A stretch of 64,000 nucleotides of DNA, from NCBI GenBank assembly GCA_027049035.1, contig JALTVI010000068.1:1-64000 (forward strand), in the 5' to 3' direction. Source of the DNA: Sulfurovum sp. (GTDB taxonomy: Bacteria > Campylobacterota > Campylobacteria > Campylobacterales > Sulfurovaceae). The notes under the pieces were generated by a model, which saw nothing but the letters and a program-made list of their open reading frames with translations, was not told the origin of the DNA and did no database searches. The translations under genes and the position numbers were made by a program. Every line of letters begins with the position of its first letter. The stretch's first letter is position 1. Shown here piece by piece: positions 29,130-38,455 of the stretch.

Positions 29130-30717
29130 GGGTAAATCCTTTCGGCAGTATGGTTGCGTTGCCGTCAAGCATGCTGCCCCAGTCGGTACGTGCCTTCATG
29201 CGTGCTGCAGTCTCCTTGCTGAGGTAGCGTTTGCCTCTGCTGATCTGCCAGCCGCCGCCAAGCGCCTTGTAGAGTGCCACGGCATTGAGTGCGACATTTC
29301 CCTTGATGGTGGCGTAGCGGTCCTGCGTACTGGTGAGCTTCTCGATCGTTGTCAGCAGACGCTGGTAGTTGACCAGACCGTCGTTGTACTGGATGACGGA
29401 GAGGTTGAAGGCGCGCAGCGTCGCGGCAACGGCTTTTTGGTTCTCTTTTTGCTGTTTGAGTGTGAGCGCATACCCCTCAAGCGCGTTGGAGACTTCGGCA
29501 ACGGCACCCAGAACAGCTTTGTTGTAGTTGACAAGGCTCTCTTCGAAGATGGCGTCTTTGAGCCGTATCTGATTTTTGATCTGTCCGTAGTTGAGGATGT
29601 TCCACGAAAACGACGGCCCGATGGTGATGCCAAGCGGATTGTTGCCGTTCAGCCAGCTGCCGTACTGGTTGGTGTTGTGATAGCCGATAGAACCGAATAT
29701 GGAGAAGCTTGGGTAGAGGTCTGCCATACTTGAACCCAGTTTTGCCGCATTGGCATGTACCAGATGTTCAGCGGCCTTGAGGTCGGGGCGCTGTGTGATG
29801 AGGTTTGCGTCGATTCGGTAGTTGGGATTGAGCTTCGCCTTTGGTACCATGTTGACATCGACCAGGCCCTTGAGACCTTCGTTGAGCTGAATGACCCCTT
29901 TATGCATGGCGATGAAGCGGCTGGCATCGGTGTAGGTGCGGCTGTTTCCGTGCTGCAGCATGCGTTCGACAGCCGCCGCGTCCATACCAAGCAGCAGCGC
30001 CATCGCGTTGCGCGCTTTGGCCTTGTTCAGCTCCACGGCGGGAATGCTGGTTCGGGTATTGTAGAGCTGTGTGCGTGCCTGCTGCACATCGAGTTCGGAG
30101 ACATTTCCGGAGTTGAACTGCACCTCCGTCATCTTCGTAACACGCTCCTGGATGATGACGTTGCGTTTCGCATAGGCCAGACGCTCCTGTGCGGTACGGT
30201 AGTTGATGTAGTTGCGTGCCACTTCGGCAATGACAGAGACCATAATGTTGTCATAGGTGGCGACACTCGCATAGAGCCCCGCTTCACCCGCTTCGATACT
30301 GCGTGCGTATTTGCCCCACAAATCAAGCTCCCAGCCCATATCGAAACTCACATCGGCGGTGGCGACATCGCCAAGGCCTGTGCGTGTCGAGGATGCTTTC
30401 GCATTGATCTTCTGTGACTGCGGAAAGGCAAGCCCCTCGGCAATGCCAAGTGCTGCACGCGCCTGGGCGATGCGCAGCCCGGCACTTTTGATATCGAGGT
30501 TCTGTGCGTATGCTTTCTGGACAAGATCGTTGAGTACCGGGTCATTGAAGGTGCGCCACCAGCGTACCACGGGGCTTTTGGATGCTGTATGCTTTTTCCA
30601 TTTCTTGGGAACGGGCGGGTTCTCTATGCCGCTGAAGTCAGGGCCCAGTTTGGCGCAGCCGCCAAGCAGCAGCAAAGCGGCGGTAGCGGTGAGTGTGTGT
30701 AAAACGGGTTTTTTCAT
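29122..30717 (-). CDS. NodT-family outer membrane efflux lipoprotein
   Basis: Lipobox LLLGGC; KWWR-like WWRTFNDPVLNDLVQKAYAQNLDIKSAGLRIAQARA. Confidence 0.9.
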   Translation of the reverse strand: MKKPVLHTLTATAALLLLGGCAKLGPDFSGIENPPVPKKWKKHTASKSPVVRWWRTFNDPVLNDLVQKAYAQNLDIKSAGLRIAQARAALGIAEGLAFPQSQKINAKASSTRTGLGDVATADVSFDMGWELDLWGKYARSIEAGEAGLYASVATYDNIMVSVIAEVARNYINYRTAQERLAYAKRNVIIQERVTKMTEVQFNSGNVSELDVQQARTQLYNTRTSIPAVELNKAKARNAMALLLGMDAAAVERMLQHGNSRTYTDASRFIAMHKGVIQLNEGLKGLVDVNMVPKAKLNPNYRIDANLITQRPDLKAAEHLVHANAAKLGSSMADLYPSFSIFGSIGYHNTNQYGSWLNGNNPLGITIGPSFSWNILNYGQIKNQIRLKDAIFEESLVNYNKAVLGAVAEVSNALEGYALTLKQQKENQKAVAATLRAFNLSVIQYNDGLVNYQRLLTTIEKLTSTQDRYATIKGNVALNAVALYKALGGGWQISRGKRYLSKETAARMKARTDWGSMLDGNATILPKGFTHE

Positions 30718-32882
30718 CAAAATCTGCTCTCTTTGAGTGAGGTGAGGTTCAGGTATGCCATTTTTCTCTCCAGGTCAAAAAAGGTGTGCCAGATGTGCCG
30801 ATACAGAGAGATGGTTTCGTAAAAAGAGACCACCGATTCTCTCTCGTAGCGCTCGGGATTCTCTTTTTTGAAAAAGTCCGAAAGCTCATTTTCAAATCTC
30901 TCTGTCGCAGTCTGCAGGTCGGAAGCGGATGCTGTAAAGGGGTTGTCTGCAAGGTGTTCAAGCGCTTTGGCAAGCGTAGCGTTGTGCCGCTTTAGCAGGT
31001 ATGCCTGCAGCAGCGGATTGTGCTTTTGCGCATCGATGGTGCGGGTGTGTATGAGCAGCAGTGTAGCAAAGCGCTCACAGTTGCGCACATAGGCAAGCAG
31101 CGCCTCTTTCTCTACGTCGTCGAAGTAGCCGGTATCTATCTGCGCGGCCCAGAGCTTCATCTTGGAAACGGTGTTCATCAGGTAGCGAGCGTTGTAGCGC
31201 GCCGCGATCTTTTGCCAGAAGCGTGCTTTGCCCTTTATGAGAGCGTAGTGGTAGCGTGCCAGCTGGAGCGACTGGTTGAAAAAGCGCTTTTGGAAAATGA
31301 GAAAAAGGCGTTCAGGTTTTGTTGAGAACGGCAGGTAGTAAAAGAGAAGCAGCAGAGAGAGAAAGGCGTAGAACATCGTCAATATCAAGAGAAAAATGTC
31401 GAAGGCGTAATACATCTGGTTGGCGATGTTCATCGTTACCAGCCCCAGCAGAAAGAAGATGGAGAGCTGCGCGGGCAGGAAATAGAAGCCAATGAATCCA
31501 TAGAGAAACAAAAAGAGTGCCAGTTCGGCACCGTGGTTGAGATGCGGCAGTACCCCTACATAGGCAGCGGCGGCAAAGAGAAAGGAGAGGGTAAAGACGA
31601 TGATCAGCAGTGAGGGTTTGACGGGGCTGAAAGCGGTAATGACGCTCAGTCCCGTAGCCAGTACGACGACCATGAATCCGCCCGGAGGGTTGAAGAGAAT
31701 CCAGCATGCTACGGCTGTCCAGAAGATGAGAAAGGTCACGACGGAGGCTTTGAGGTGTTCGGGATCGAGCAGGTCGAATGCGCGCGTCTTGACGGGTTCA
31801 TCATCGACAAAGTGTGTTGGTTCCGGGCGGTGCAGTGCATTGAGTTTCCTTGCGATGCGCGAAAGCAGTGCATGAAGCTTTTTTGTCTCGAGCGCAAGGC
31901 TACCAAGTGTGGCGCGCTGCAGCTGGGAGAGTGCATCGGTCGTATCGAAATCGACAGAGAGTTTCGCCTCTTTTGGGATGTCGATAATGCGCTTCTTGTG
32001 CCACCCCTTTACGATGTCATCGAAGAGTGTGTCGATCTGGCTGCGAACACTCTCATACCCTTTGAGATAGTGTGAAGCCGGTTTGGGCAGATCAGAAAGC
32101 TCTGCGGAGGTGGGCAAAAGAGAAAGAAGCGTGTCGAGTGCCTTGAAGTCCCGCATCAGACTGCGCCACTGTGCAGGAGAGAAGTTCGTCTCCATGGTTC
32201 CGGGGATCTGGGGAATGCTTTTAAGCAGCAGCTCCTGAGCCTGCAGCGCTTCGTTGTGGAGCCGGCTCTGTGTCGCCTCATCCTCAAGGCGTGCTTCGTA
32301 GCGATTTTGAAGTGCCCGGGCAAGCTGTTGGGCGTGTTCGAATTCTCTCTTTTTGCCGCTTACCGGCCAGACGAGAATGCCCACCAGTGTATAGACGGCA
32401 ATGCCAAAAAGGGTCATAAATGCCTTGTCTACACCGTAGAGAAAGACATTGTCGGTATCGCCGTTTTGAAACATCATCATCATCGTCATACCGGTCAGCA
32501 TAAAGACGGTCATATCGCCTTTGTAGGTGCGTGTAAGGTGCAGCACGAAGGTGACGGCGATCGAGAGGAGCAGCAGGTACAAAAAGCGCTCCTGCGGAAA
32601 GAGAGCGATGAGCACCATGCCGATAACGGCACCGATGATGGAGCCAAGTACACGCAGCAGTCCGTTCATCACCGCATTCTCAAGCGATCCGACTGCGGCG
32701 ATGAGCATGACGGTTGTGGCGGCTGTGGTGATGTTGCTCCACCCCTGCGCGAAACCGATGAGGTAGACCAGCACCAGGCTGGCGGCAGCCTTGATGGCGA
32801 ACTTCATTTTGTCGTTCAGCAGCGGTGTGGTCTTTGCTTTGCCTTCAGTGTTGCCGTGCAGTGTCGCTTGCGCTGTTGCCAT
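30717..32882 (-). CDS. FUSC family inner-membrane efflux protein (AaeB/YccS-like)
   Basis: 721 aa; two blocks of TM helices with cytoplasmic domains; clustered with MFP/DUF1656/OMF genes. Confidence 0.85.
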   Translation of the reverse strand: MATAQATLHGNTEGKAKTTPLLNDKMKFAIKAAASLVLVYLIGFAQGWSNITTAATTVMLIAAVGSLENAVMNGLLRVLGSIIGAVIGMVLIALFPQERFLYLLLLSIAVTFVLHLTRTYKGDMTVFMLTGMTMMMMFQNGDTDNVFLYGVDKAFMTLFGIAVYTLVGILVWPVSGKKREFEHAQQLARALQNRYEARLEDEATQSRLHNEALQAQELLLKSIPQIPGTMETNFSPAQWRSLMRDFKALDTLLSLLPTSAELSDLPKPASHYLKGYESVRSQIDTLFDDIVKGWHKKRIIDIPKEAKLSVDFDTTDALSQLQRATLGSLALETKKLHALLSRIARKLNALHRPEPTHFVDDEPVKTRAFDLLDPEHLKASVVTFLIFWTAVACWILFNPPGGFMVVVLATGLSVITAFSPVKPSLLIIVFTLSFLFAAAAYVGVLPHLNHGAELALFLFLYGFIGFYFLPAQLSIFFLLGLVTMNIANQMYYAFDIFLLILTMFYAFLSLLLLFYYLPFSTKPERLFLIFQKRFFNQSLQLARYHYALIKGKARFWQKIAARYNARYLMNTVSKMKLWAAQIDTGYFDDVEKEALLAYVRNCERFATLLLIHTRTIDAQKHNPLLQAYLLKRHNATLAKALEHLADNPFTASASDLQTATERFENELSDFFKKENPERYERESVVSFYETISLYRHIWHTFFDLERKMAYLNLTSLKESRF

Positions 32883-32888
32883 AAAAAG

Positions 32889-33557
32889 TCAGCTCCGCTT
32901 CTTTTCGATGCTGTTGAGCCTCAGGCTGATGAGACTTGAGACGATGATGGCCATGTAGAAGACGCCGATGACCGCTTCCATGTAGGCGAAGAATTCGGCA
33001 ATGTGGTTCTTTGGCAGAATGTCGCCGTAACCAAGTGTGGTCAGTGTCACGAAGCTGTAGTAGGCCATGCGCGAAAAGCCCGCCTGCCAGCTTGTCACCT
33101 CTATGCCGCTGAACGCGGTCGGGTCAAAGAGCATAATGATCATGTAAATCACTGCCCAGACAAGCCCAAAAAGCATATAGAGCGTCAGCGATCCGATGAT
33201 CTTGTTGGCATCGATATCCCCTTCGAAGAGTACCTGCCAAAACGCTTTGGCGATGAGGCCGATGAAGAAGACAAGCAGTGTTAGAAGTACCAGGAAGAGG
33301 TAGATTTTTCCGGGAAAAATATGTTCGAGTACGTTGAGTGTGACAAAGACAGGCACAAGAAAGAAGATGACGTTCCTCCAGCTCTTGTCCGTATGCAGGC
33401 TTCTAATGCTAGCGACAAGCATCAGTACTATAATAAGGCCAAAGGCGCCTTTGCTGAAGAGGTTGGTGAACTCTGCGACGATCGCGCCGCTGAGCAGAAA
33501 GAGCAGCAGCGAGACAAAGAGGTAGAGAAAGTTGTTTTCCCGGCTGAGTGGTTTCAT
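32889..33557 (-). CDS. Ion channel (Ion_trans_2-type K+ channel)
   Basis: Pore motif AYYSFVTLTTLGYGDILPKNHIAEFFAYMEAVIGVFYMAIIVSSLI. Confidence 0.83.
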   Translation of the reverse strand: MKPLSRENNFLYLFVSLLLFLLSGAIVAEFTNLFSKGAFGLIIVLMLVASIRSLHTDKSWRNVIFFLVPVFVTLNVLEHIFPGKIYLFLVLLTLLVFFIGLIAKAFWQVLFEGDIDANKIIGSLTLYMLFGLVWAVIYMIIMLFDPTAFSGIEVTSWQAGFSRMAYYSFVTLTTLGYGDILPKNHIAEFFAYMEAVIGVFYMAIIVSSLISLRLNSIEKKRS

Positions 33558-34639
33558 GATGCCTGTTTCGCTTCCTCTTCCTCTTTGACCTCCGCAATCC
33601 AGAGTTCGAAGAGTTTGTAGGCAAGGGCGAAGATGACCGCGCCGATGAAGAGGCCGATCATTCCCATGAGCATCATACCGCCGATGGCACCGATGAGGAT
33701 GACCAGCATCGGAATGTCCACGCCGCGCCCCATCAGCATCGGTTTGAGCACGCCGTCAAGTGCACCGACGATGAGCATGTAGACCGTAAAGACCACTTCG
33801 GGCGTTCCGCTTCCCTGCGAGAATACCCATGCGATGATGGGAGCGATGACGAGGAGGGCGGGCATCTGGATGATGGTCAGGAACATAATGACAAGGGCCC
33901 AGACGATGGCAAAAGGGACTCCCATGAGTACCAGTCCGATGAAGGCGAAGAATGCCTGAATAACGGCGACACCTATCACTCCTGTGACAACGGAGCGTAT
34001 GGTAAGTGTGGAGAGATTCGCCCACTCATCGCCTTTGTCTCCAAGCAGACGGCGCATGATGGTCTTGTAGAAGCGCTCTCCTTCCTCAGCACCCATCAGG
34101 AAAAAGGCGGCGATGACCATGGCGGCGATGAACATCAAAATGGTACCAAGACCGCTGCCCAGTGCGGAGAAGACCGAACCGGCGATGTGTTTGATTTCAT
34201 TCTTGAACGGGGCAAGCGTTTTGGCAAGGTTATGGGAGGCCGAGTTCCATAGTGTGTAGGTCTTCTCCCCGATAAGCGGCCACTCTTTGACCTTTTCTGT
34301 CGGGGGAGGGATGTCGATGGAGCCGTCCTGCAGGGCAGCAGCGAGCTCCTGGCCCGTTTCGACAACCGTATCGGAGAGCGTGTAGGTAGGGACTGCAAGT
34401 GCAGTCACGACGATGGCGGTAAGGGCAATGATGATCTTCTTGCGGTTGCCAAAGCGTTTTTCCAGCATCGCTATTACCGGCTGCAGCGCGACTGCGATAA
34501 TGACAGCCCAGATAATGAGGGCCAAAAAGGGTTTGGCGATAAGGTAGGAGATGTAGATGACAAGGAAGAGAAGACCCAGTTTGATGGCGATCTCTATGGC
34601 AATTGCCACCTTCTCCTCTTTTTCGAGTCTGTCAGGCAT
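33554..34639 (-). CDS. AI-2E family transporter
   Basis: 361 aa; multi-TM, VFTVYMLIVGALDGVLKPMLMGRGVDIPMLVILIGAIGGMMLMGMIGLFIGAVIFALAYKLFE. Confidence 0.87.
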   Translation of the reverse strand: MPDRLEKEEKVAIAIEIAIKLGLLFLVIYISYLIAKPFLALIIWAVIIAVALQPVIAMLEKRFGNRKKIIIALTAIVVTALAVPTYTLSDTVVETGQELAAALQDGSIDIPPPTEKVKEWPLIGEKTYTLWNSASHNLAKTLAPFKNEIKHIAGSVFSALGSGLGTILMFIAAMVIAAFFLMGAEEGERFYKTIMRRLLGDKGDEWANLSTLTIRSVVTGVIGVAVIQAFFAFIGLVLMGVPFAIVWALVIMFLTIIQMPALLVIAPIIAWVFSQGSGTPEVVFTVYMLIVGALDGVLKPMLMGRGVDIPMLVILIGAIGGMMLMGMIGLFIGAVIFALAYKLFELWIAEVKEEEEAKQAS

Positions 34640-34819
34640 AAGATTTCCTTTTGGTTGAAAATTTAAGAATAAAATGTGTACCTATAGCGGAAGTGCACAG
34701 AAAATTTCTATAATTATAGCGTAGAAGACTGTATTTTTGCGGGTAGATTTCGCCTCTAATTAAGTGGAATGGGATATAATGTTTACCATAGACAATACCA
34801 CAAATGTGAGGGGTCCCGA

Positions 34820-35440
34820 ATGAAAACACTGAAGTATGTAGGTGCCAAACCGAAAGTCTCCCAAAAAGGGGTTAGTTTCGATGCCTCCAAACCTGACAGC
34901 TATACCTTTTTGAGTGCTGCAGTAGAACTGCTTGAAACACTTGATTTTACAGGAACTGAGGGAAAAGAGATCAACCTCCATGAGATTCGTGCCAAAGAGT
35001 ATAACGGCAAGGAGCTTGTCGAACTGGTAGGCAAGTACTGCGAGAATATCGATGCGATTTTCGATGAGGGGCAGGCCGGTACGGATGCGCTTGTTTCCCA
35101 GTACCGCAAAAAGGTCGAGGAGAATCCGAACCTCTCCTACGACGAGCGTCAGGCGTGGCTTGGCAACATCGACATCATGCACGACTACTATCTGCAGTAT
35201 ATGACCAATGAGCGCGCCTACCGCTGCCTGCTGCATGTACTGGCTGACAAGATTCACCAAAACCACATCGAGAGTGTGGTGGTGCCGCTTGGTCGAAACT
35301 ATGGACTGGTGCTCGGTGACCTCGCCGATGTACTGCGTGACCATAAACCGCCCTACGATGCGACGATGCGTATTGAGCAGAAGGGCGGCATCGGATATGC
35401 GATACTGGATATGAACCGTCCCGCACCGCTGGACATATAA
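34820..35440 (+). CDS. Conserved hypothetical protein
   Basis: MKTLKYVGAKPKVSQKGVSFDASKPDSYTFLSAAVELLETLDF...; ATG 34820 preferred over track start 34769. Confidence 0.72.
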   Translation: MKTLKYVGAKPKVSQKGVSFDASKPDSYTFLSAAVELLETLDFTGTEGKEINLHEIRAKEYNGKELVELVGKYCENIDAIFDEGQAGTDALVSQYRKKVEENPNLSYDERQAWLGNIDIMHDYYLQYMTNERAYRCLLHVLADKIHQNHIESVVVPLGRNYGLVLGDLADVLRDHKPPYDATMRIEQKGGIGYAILDMNRPAPLDI

Positions 35441-35449
35441 GGATAGCGC

Positions 35450-37174
35450 ATGATTGACCGCATTTGGGAGTTTCTCGGCAACTTCACCGAACTGATACTG
35501 GTACTGCTCTTTATCGGGCTGGTGCTGCTGTTCATTTACGACCGCTATGTGCAGCGCAAACACCAGCTGCTGATCAACTATCCTGTCATCGGCCGTTTCC
35601 GCTACCTCTTCGAAGCGCTGCGTGAACCGCTGCGTCAGTACTTTGCCGAAGAGACCTTTTACGAGTCGCGCGACAAGGTCGAGTGGGTCTACAAGGCGGC
35701 AAAAGATGTACCAAACTACCAGTCTTTCTCTGTCTCCCAGCCCTTTTCTGGGTCGCGTTTCGTGCTCAAGCACTCGGCGAATGTGAAAAACGAAGATGAA
35801 GTCTCCGAAGAGATGTCCGTCACTTTTGGAGAGAATCGCCCCATCCCATTTGTTGCCAAAACACCCATTATCCGTTCAGCCATGAGTGACGGTGCGCTCA
35901 GTCCCGAAGCGGTGCGTGCCTTTTCACTTGGTGCCAAACTTTCAGGCTTTACGGTCAATACCGGCGAGGGGAGCCTGACCTCCAACCACCTCTATACGCT
36001 TGAACCCGGCAAAGAGGATATTGGTTATCTTGAAGTGGTCAAGAGCACGCCGTTTGCCGAATTTGTTTTCAAAGTGTTAGACAAGGTATTCAACCGTGCA
36101 ATGGCACTCAAGGCGTACCGCAAGATTCTACTGAACAAGAAGACAAGCAACACCTACCTCTATGACAAGAAGAGCCATATGCTCTACCGCATTAACTGGA
36201 ATGCACCGCTGGAAGCCTTTCCAAAAGAGGTGCCGGAATCACTGCCCGATATTATTTTCCAGATGAGTTCAGGACTCTACGGTGTGCGTGACAAAGATGG
36301 AAATTTCGATGAAGATCGCTATGCGAAGGTGATGCGTTTCTGCCGCATGACGGAGATAAAGATCGCACAGGGGGCCAAGCAGACGGGCGGCAAGCTTTCA
36401 GGCAAGAAGGTTTCTGCAGATATCGCCTACTACCGTGGTGTAGAAGAGGGCAAGGATCTTTTCTCGCCAAACCGTTTTCCCTATGCCGATACGATCGATC
36501 ATCTGCTCGATTTTGTCGGACGGCTTCAGGAGATTTCCAAAAAGCCGGTGGGGCTCAAAATCGTTATCTCCGATGCGAATTCTGTCGAACAGGTGGTGGC
36601 AAAAGCTGCCATTCGAAAAGAGCTCGGCCAGGCGCTGCCGGACTTTTTGACTGTCGACAGCGGGGATGGGGGAAGTGCTACCGCACCGCTTGAAATGATG
36701 GAGTCTGTCGGGCTTACGACCAACAATGCACTCTATATTTTGGATTCGGCACTGCGCAAGCACGGTCTGCGTGATGACATCAAGATCATCGCCAGCGGGA
36801 AGCTGCTGACACCCGATGACGTGCTTATCACCATGTCGATGGGGGCTGATGCGGTAGGTATCGCGCGCGGCTTCATGATGAGCGGCGGGTGCATCAGGGC
36901 GCGTCTATGTTCAGGGTACGGGTCACATCAGTGTCCGGTAGGGATGGCGACGCAGGATCCAAAGCGAAGAGCCTCCTACCTCGTTGTTAAAAAGGGGCAC
37001 GAGATTGCCAATTATCACAAGAATCTCATCAAGGGGATGCGTACACTGCTTGCCATTATGGGGTTTGATCACATCTCCCAAGTGAGCAGAAAGAACCTCA
37101 CCTATAAAGAGGAGAGCGGTGAGATCTATTTTGACGTGGACAGTTACTTCAAACAGAAGCTCCATCTCAAATAG
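35450..37174 (+). CDS. FMN-binding glutamate synthase family protein (membrane-anchored GltB central/FMN domain)
   Basis: 574 aa; N-terminal TM; TVDSGDGGSATAPLEMMESVGLTTNNALYILDSALRKHGLRDDIKIIASGKLLTPDDVLITMSMGADAVGIARGFMMSGGCIRARLC. Confidence 0.9.
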   Translation: MIDRIWEFLGNFTELILVLLFIGLVLLFIYDRYVQRKHQLLINYPVIGRFRYLFEALREPLRQYFAEETFYESRDKVEWVYKAAKDVPNYQSFSVSQPFSGSRFVLKHSANVKNEDEVSEEMSVTFGENRPIPFVAKTPIIRSAMSDGALSPEAVRAFSLGAKLSGFTVNTGEGSLTSNHLYTLEPGKEDIGYLEVVKSTPFAEFVFKVLDKVFNRAMALKAYRKILLNKKTSNTYLYDKKSHMLYRINWNAPLEAFPKEVPESLPDIIFQMSSGLYGVRDKDGNFDEDRYAKVMRFCRMTEIKIAQGAKQTGGKLSGKKVSADIAYYRGVEEGKDLFSPNRFPYADTIDHLLDFVGRLQEISKKPVGLKIVISDANSVEQVVAKAAIRKELGQALPDFLTVDSGDGGSATAPLEMMESVGLTTNNALYILDSALRKHGLRDDIKIIASGKLLTPDDVLITMSMGADAVGIARGFMMSGGCIRARLCSGYGSHQCPVGMATQDPKRRASYLVVKKGHEIANYHKNLIKGMRTLLAIMGFDHISQVSRKNLTYKEESGEIYFDVDSYFKQKLHLK

Positions 37175-37190
37175 GCAGGGGGTGGGAAAG

Positions 37191-37814
37191 ATGGCCGAGA
37201 AGATGGTGTGCTGCCATGAGTGTGACGAATTACTCCATATTCCCCAAACGCAAAAAGAGGGCCGGTTGAAGTGTCCGCGCTGCGGTACCGTGCTGCTGCG
37301 GCAGAAAAAAGGAATGGTGGAGATTATGTATGCGCTCTCCATCGCTGCAGCCATCCTCTTTTTGCTGACCAACTACTTTCCCTTTCTCTCCTTTCATGTT
37401 GTAGGCAATACATCGCATGCGAACTTCATGACCAGCATCGTCTACTTGTTTGGAGAGGGTGATTGGCTCATAGGTATAGCGGTACTGATGACAACGGTGG
37501 TCGTACCGCTGATCCGCATCGGGCTGATGCTGAGTCTCTTCGGGCCGATCTATCATGGCATCATACCGCCCTATACGGTGCTCGCACTCAAGGTGCTTTC
37601 ACACTCGCTTCCCTGGGCGATGCTCGATGTCTTTCTGGTGGGTGTCTTCGTTTCGATGGTTAAACTGGTGAAGATGGGAACGATTGTTCCCGGACTCTCA
37701 CTCTGGGCCTTCATGGTGATGGTTTTTGTGATGGCGGCGATGCAGGTGGTGTTCGATCCGCATCCGCTGTGGGAGAAGGTTGATGAACGGCGCCGGCAAA
37801 AAGGTATGGCATGA
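37191..37814 (+). CDS. pqiA: Paraquat-inducible protein A family, copy 1
   Basis: Two zinc-finger CxxC pairs (CCHECDELLHIP...LKCPRCGTVL) and four TM segments. Confidence 0.85.
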   Translation: MAEKMVCCHECDELLHIPQTQKEGRLKCPRCGTVLLRQKKGMVEIMYALSIAAAILFLLTNYFPFLSFHVVGNTSHANFMTSIVYLFGEGDWLIGIAVLMTTVVVPLIRIGLMLSLFGPIYHGIIPPYTVLALKVLSHSLPWAMLDVFLVGVFVSMVKLVKMGTIVPGLSLWAFMVMVFVMAAMQVVFDPHPLWEKVDERRRQKGMA

Positions 37815-38455
37815 GAGCGATTGAACTGGGGATGACCAATTGCCATGTATGTAATCAGGTGGTCAAACTCCCGAAGCACAAAGGTGAAGGCACGGTTCTC
37901 TGTCCCCGATGCGGGGAAGAGGTGCATCTGCGCAAACCCAACAGCATTCAGTACACATGGGCGCTGGTTATTGCCAGCATCATTCTGTACATTCCTGCAA
38001 ACGTACTGCCGATGATGGAGGTGGAGACCTTTGCCGGCACACAGGCCGATACGATCATCAGCGGGGTAATCTACTTTCTGGAGACAGGCTCCTATCTGAT
38101 CGCTTCGGTGATCTTCATTGCCAGTATTATCGTACCGATCACGAAGCTGATCATCCTGATCTATCTGCTCGTTTCGGTACAGAAAAAGAGTCCGCTGCAT
38201 AAAAAGAAGCGTAAAAAACTGTATGTGTTGACAGAGCTTATCGGAAAGTGGTCAATGGTCGATGTCTATGTGGTCGCCATTATGATTGCACTGGTCCACT
38301 TCGGCGGTTTGACGGAGATCAAAGCGGGGGATGGTGCAACCTACTTTCTGCTGGTGGTCGTTGTGACGATGATCGCTGCGATGCAGTTTGATCCCAAACT
38401 GATATGGGATACGGAAATTCAAGAAAAGAGGGAAACAGATGCAGGAAACGCATGA
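37811..38455 (+). CDS. pqiA: Paraquat-inducible protein A family, copy 2
   Basis: CHVCNQVVKLPKHKGEGTVLCPRCGEEVHLRKPNSIQYTWALVIASIILYIPANVLPMMEVETFAG. Confidence 0.87.
   Translation: MRAIELGMTNCHVCNQVVKLPKHKGEGTVLCPRCGEEVHLRKPNSIQYTWALVIASIILYIPANVLPMMEVETFAGTQADTIISGVIYFLETGSYLIASVIFIASIIVPITKLIILIYLLVSVQKKSPLHKKKRKKLYVLTELIGKWSMVDVYVVAIMIALVHFGGLTEIKAGDGATYFLLVVVVTMIAAMQFDPKLIWDTEIQEKRETDAGNA

Noticed and set aside
32256-32939. 227 aa plus-strand ORF
   Set aside because: Antisense to the FUSC gene, His/Asp/Cys-rich shadow composition.
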